Origin: F1-80-MAGs062 sp046345315
Lineage (GTDB): Bacteria > Planctomycetota > Planctomycetia > Planctomycetales > Planctomycetaceae
DNA length: 64,000 nt
Assembly: GCA_046345315.1 (NCBI GenBank)
Contig: JBKDKA010000108.1
Location: 1-64,000, forward strand
Direction of reading: 5' to 3'
The translations under genes were made by a program, and so were the position numbers. The stretch's first letter is position 1. Every line of letters starts with the position of its first letter. Positions 61,055 through 64,000 of this stretch are shown here, piece by piece. The notes beneath the pieces are model-generated. The model worked only from the letters and a program-made list of their open reading frames with translations, was not told the origin of the DNA and did no database searches.

Positions 61055-63442
61055 GTGAAGAAAACCAAAGGCTTTGACTTCAAGAAGTTAATACTGAATC
61101 ACGGCGAAAAGTTTGTCGTGGTTGTGGTGGCACTGCTTGGACTGATGGGCGTCGCGTCGGCTCGGTGGAGTGGCCCCGCAAATGATATCACCACAGTCAG
61201 CCTGACGAACAAGGTCCGGGAAACACAAACGAAAGTGGATTCCAACCCATGGCCGGAGGAACAGAGCAAGGAATTCCTGCTGACCCCGGATGTTGCAGAG
61301 CTTGCCAGAAAGATGGCTTCACCAAATGAGGCTGTCGAACAGTTCGTGTTTACGGTGCCCTTCGATGAGCCGTTGAACCCTGTCCGGGAGAAACGCGCCG
61401 CGATCACTGTCCTGACCCCCGAAAGTCCAGAACGAAACGCCGTCTCTGTCGCACTGGCGTTGTTTCCGGAAGAGGAAACGGAACTCACGGCGACTGATGA
61501 CAAGGATTCGAAGAATCCCGGAGCTCGAAAGCCGCCGAAACGCACAGGGCGGAAAGAAGTGAAAGAGGAATCAGAAGAAGACCGGAAGCGTCGCGAGCGT
61601 CTGGGAGCTGTTGCAGACACAGGACGAGGACCGGGTGCCGGAAATGGCCCGCTCGGTGGTGACCCTGATTCGGAGGATCTGCGTGGAGGCAATCTGGGTG
61701 GAGGTCAGAACAGATCGCGCCGCGGTGAAGACTCAAGACGAGGAGGCGGCGGTAATCGACGTAATCGTGGCCGCGATGATGATGACTATCTTCCGGCCGG
61801 GATTCCTATGTACGGCTATGCCGGAGGAGATGACGAAGATTCATCCGGAATGCTTGGCATCAACATTCCGACAAAGCGAGTTCGATACAGCGGCGGCATC
61901 TCTGTCCGATACCTGTTCAATCTGCGTGAACAGCGGAAAAAGATTGCCGAGGCACTCCATATCAGTGTCACTGACCCTGCCACCGCAATGTATGCAGAGG
62001 ACTTCATTGACCTGCATGTGGAGCGAAAGCAGGCGATTTCGGCTGCTGACCCTTGGTCGGGAGAATGGGAACCCGTCAAGAACGAAGACCTGTCAGAGAT
62101 TCTTCAGGAGTCACTTGGACTTGATCTTGAAGTGGTGAATCCGATGGTGACTCGTCCAGTGATCACCATGCCGCTGCCTCGCCGCGTTCAGGGTCAGTGG
62201 AGTCCGGACGAGGTATCACATAAGGGAATTGACGAGTTCGTTCTGAGCGACGAAGAAAAAGAGATTATCAGGAAACGGGATGAAAAGCTGGCAAAGGAAG
62301 CCGAGGAACTGAAAGCGGTCGCACCTCCGATGCGCGAAATGCCTCGCGGATTCAGCGTATTCCGCGGCAACGCCAATCAGATCATCAACCAGCTTGGCAA
62401 TGGCGGAATGCCTCAGCGAGGCGGGGCTGGCAGTGGAAATTCCCCGATGGATTTCAACTCACGTTTTCTGAACGAATACAACGTGGCTGCCACAGGCGCT
62501 GGCAATAATCCCGGGGCGCCTGCCGGACAGATACCACTGAATCCAAGAACCGGTCGGAATCAGCAGGGAAGAATGAGCGCAGAGGAACTCGAGAAGCTTC
62601 GAAAGAAGCTCTTTGATCCCGATGCCACCAATCGTCTGCTGCTGGTCCGTTTTGTTGACTTCACCGCAGAACGCGGCCATGAGTATATCTACCGCGTTCG
62701 ACTTGAGATGAACAATCCGAACTTCGGCGCTCCCGTGGACGAACTTGAGCAGCCGGAACTCAGTACGCAGAAGACGATCTTGTCGGCGTGGAGCGAACCG
62801 ACGGCACCTGTACTTCTGCCGGGTGAGTCACGGTACTACGTCAACAAGGTTGTCGCCGGTGGTCATGCAGATGAGCGTGCCGACCTGTCTGTGTATTTCG
62901 AAGACACGGAGAAGGGTACGCCGGTGATGGCAGATTTCCAGAATCCGGTCGGCATTCGAATCGGTGGAAAACGTGAAGTCGAAGAGGTTGCCGACCTCTC
63001 GAAGAATACACTCGGACCGTCTGAAGTTGACGTTCGGAGCAAAGATCTGCTGTGTGCCGTGACTCAGGGAATTCAACTCAATGTTGCGGAACACAAAGAC
63101 CTGAAACCCTGGCTCTCCAATGCTCCTCGCGGACAGAAGTCCGTCCCGGATCGAATTCTTGTGGTAACAGGTTCCGGACAGCTGATTGAACGTTTCAGCG
63201 GCGACAACGCAGAGATGGAACGTCAGGATCGCGGCGATACGGAGTTCGTTCGCAAAGAATATCGAGATCTTGGCTGGGGGCCTGAAGGTCAGGACTCCAC
63301 TCAGGTTGCCGGTGCCTATTCCGAAGACGAAGAGGATGGAAGTGGCGGACCAGGCGGTGCGATGAGGGGAATGGGACGCGGTGATCCCCTGGCGACAGGC
63401 GGTCGGCGCGGACGTCGAGGTGGCGGAAATGCCGGCAATTAA
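61055..63442 (+). CDS. Membrane-anchored Gly-rich protein following the PilMN operon
   Basis: A 795-residue protein. GTG at 61055 is chosen since GGGAG lies 7 nt upstream; an ATG at 61037 is in frame. One N-terminal transmembrane helix (about 19-37). The chain has Gly/Arg-rich inserts (GGGQNRSRRGEDSRRGGGGN, GGAGSGNSPMD) between structured regions (PAGIPMYGYAGGDDED; VRLEMNNPNFGAPVDEL). It resembles the preceding protein in topology and low-complexity inserts, so the two may form the periplasmic part of the platform. No family recognised. Confidence 0.7.
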   Translation: MKKTKGFDFKKLILNHGEKFVVVVVALLGLMGVASARWSGPANDITTVSLTNKVRETQTKVDSNPWPEEQSKEFLLTPDVAELARKMASPNEAVEQFVFTVPFDEPLNPVREKRAAITVLTPESPERNAVSVALALFPEEETELTATDDKDSKNPGARKPPKRTGRKEVKEESEEDRKRRERLGAVADTGRGPGAGNGPLGGDPDSEDLRGGNLGGGQNRSRRGEDSRRGGGGNRRNRGRDDDDYLPAGIPMYGYAGGDDEDSSGMLGINIPTKRVRYSGGISVRYLFNLREQRKKIAEALHISVTDPATAMYAEDFIDLHVERKQAISAADPWSGEWEPVKNEDLSEILQESLGLDLEVVNPMVTRPVITMPLPRRVQGQWSPDEVSHKGIDEFVLSDEEKEIIRKRDEKLAKEAEELKAVAPPMREMPRGFSVFRGNANQIINQLGNGGMPQRGGAGSGNSPMDFNSRFLNEYNVAATGAGNNPGAPAGQIPLNPRTGRNQQGRMSAEELEKLRKKLFDPDATNRLLLVRFVDFTAERGHEYIYRVRLEMNNPNFGAPVDELEQPELSTQKTILSAWSEPTAPVLLPGESRYYVNKVVAGGHADERADLSVYFEDTEKGTPVMADFQNPVGIRIGGKREVEEVADLSKNTLGPSEVDVRSKDLLCAVTQGIQLNVAEHKDLKPWLSNAPRGQKSVPDRILVVTGSGQLIERFSGDNAEMERQDRGDTEFVRKEYRDLGWGPEGQDSTQVAGAYSEDEEDGSGGPGGAMRGMGRGDPLATGGRRGRRGGGNAGN

Positions 63443-63472
63443 TCAGCTGGACATTACACGTCTGCAGAATCT

Positions 63473-64000
63473 ATGCGCGTTGCTCATATCATTACCAGAC
63501 TGATTCTCGGCGGTGCTCAGGAGAATACGCTCTACAATGTTGATGATCAGCACCATCTGTTCGGCGACGAAGTCTGCCTGATTTCAGGCCCCGGGCTCGG
63601 CCCTGAAGGTTCGCTGGAACAGAAGGCACTGGATCGACAACTGGATCTGCGAATCATCCCGGAACTTCAGCGATCTCTGAATGTTCGAAAAGACCTGCGA
63701 GCGCTGTCCAGAATCTCTGAACAGCTTCGCAGTTTTCAGCCACAGATCGTCCATACTCATAGCTCAAAGGCCGGTATTCTCGGGCGTTACGCAGCGTTTC
63801 GACTGGGACTTCCGGCCGTTCACAGCATTCATGGAGCGTCGTTTCATTTCGGACAGTCTCCTCTGCTGCATCGTGCCTACAGGATCTCAGAACGAATTGC
63901 GGCTCGATGGTGCGACCATTTCATCAGCGTCTGCGACGACATGTCGCGACAGTACGTTGAAGCCGGAGTGGCTCCGCCGGAACGCTTTTCCACCGTTTAC
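63473..64000 (+). CDS. GT4-type glycosyltransferase (N-terminal part, 3' end outside window)
   Basis: Open to the window edge from ATG 63473. MRVAHIITRLILGGAQENTL at the start is typical of GT4 enzymes, which transfer sugars from NDP donors; VHTHSSKAGILGRYAAFRLG and HSIHGASFHFGQ follow, as in the acceptor-binding domain of this family. Only the first 176 residues are visible, so donor site and specificity are unknown. It follows the preceding gene by 30 nt and may be part of the same transcript. Confidence 0.9.
   Translation, partial: MRVAHIITRLILGGAQENTLYNVDDQHHLFGDEVCLISGPGLGPEGSLEQKALDRQLDLRIIPELQRSLNVRKDLRALSRISEQLRSFQPQIVHTHSSKAGILGRYAAFRLGLPAVHSIHGASFHFGQSPLLHRAYRISERIAARWCDHFISVCDDMSRQYVEAGVAPPERFSTVY

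Overview
The window looks like part of a planctomycete chromosome (order Planctomycetales; the genus cannot be fixed from the sequence). Pointers are a DUF1559 prepilin-type protein with the C-terminal H..DG motif, two FecR/sulfatase-style ECF sigma neighbourhoods, paired sulfatases, Pkn-type Ser/Thr kinases with FHA or C-terminal membrane anchors, a YHYH/PEBP protein, a DUF6677-type membrane protein, EF-hand and AhpD-like secreted proteins, frequent GTG/TTG starts and many long secreted proteins of unknown function. Most genes are chromosomal housekeeping or lineage-specific; there is one decayed integrative element.

Layout. 1-6785 (minus): an ECF sigma factor, a small membrane protein, a GspE-type ATPase, three consecutive GspF-like membrane proteins and a pseudopilin cut by the window edge, probably one type II secretion/type IV pilus-like operon. 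7053-9995 (plus): asd, a degenerate TroA/ZnuA-like lipoprotein and uppS. 9961-21088 (minus): an FHA-containing kinase, a two-domain esterase, a secreted HExxH protein, a small conserved protein, a transglutaminase-like protein with an acidic tail, an FHA-GGDEF cyclase and a second kinase. 21481-27281 (minus): a Ski2-like helicase, a membrane-anchored low-complexity protein and a small secreted protein. 27769-34664 (minus): a four-domain AhpD-like protein overlapping an EF-hand/deiodinase-like redoxin, a lipoprotein, a DUF1559 protein and a small secreted protein. 34935-41323 (minus): enolase-superfamily enzyme, ABC permease with an extra C-terminal domain, ABC ATPase and a YtrA-type GntR regulator with a clear palindromic operator.

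41654-49033 (plus) is a tightly overlapping operon: sigma factor, anti-sigma-like membrane protein, secreted beta-rich protein, sulfatase, YHYH-PEBP protein, sulfatase. Nearly every product carries an Arg/Gly/Pro-rich basic tract. 49359-50377 holds a decayed excisionase-like gene and an internally deleted tyrosine recombinase beside tRNA-Arg(ACG). 50809-55859: DUF6677-type protein, a tiny membrane protein, cmk and a 1077-residue protein that may be a distant glycoside-hydrolase relative. 56537-63442 (plus): a PilM-PilN fusion followed by two large membrane-anchored Gly-rich proteins, probably a diverged pilus/secretion assembly platform, then the start of a GT4 glycosyltransferase.

Intergenic space is rich in short palindromic repeats: a family resembling ATTCCC..GGGAAT elements (five copies, one of them doubtful) and a second, about 90-bp family with six copies that I do not recognise. 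I found no CRISPR array, rRNA or intact insertion sequence. The most promising leads are the 90-bp repeat family, the basic tracts shared across the sulfatase operon, the four-domain AhpD/deiodinase-like pair, the three tandem GspF genes and the PilMN-based platform.
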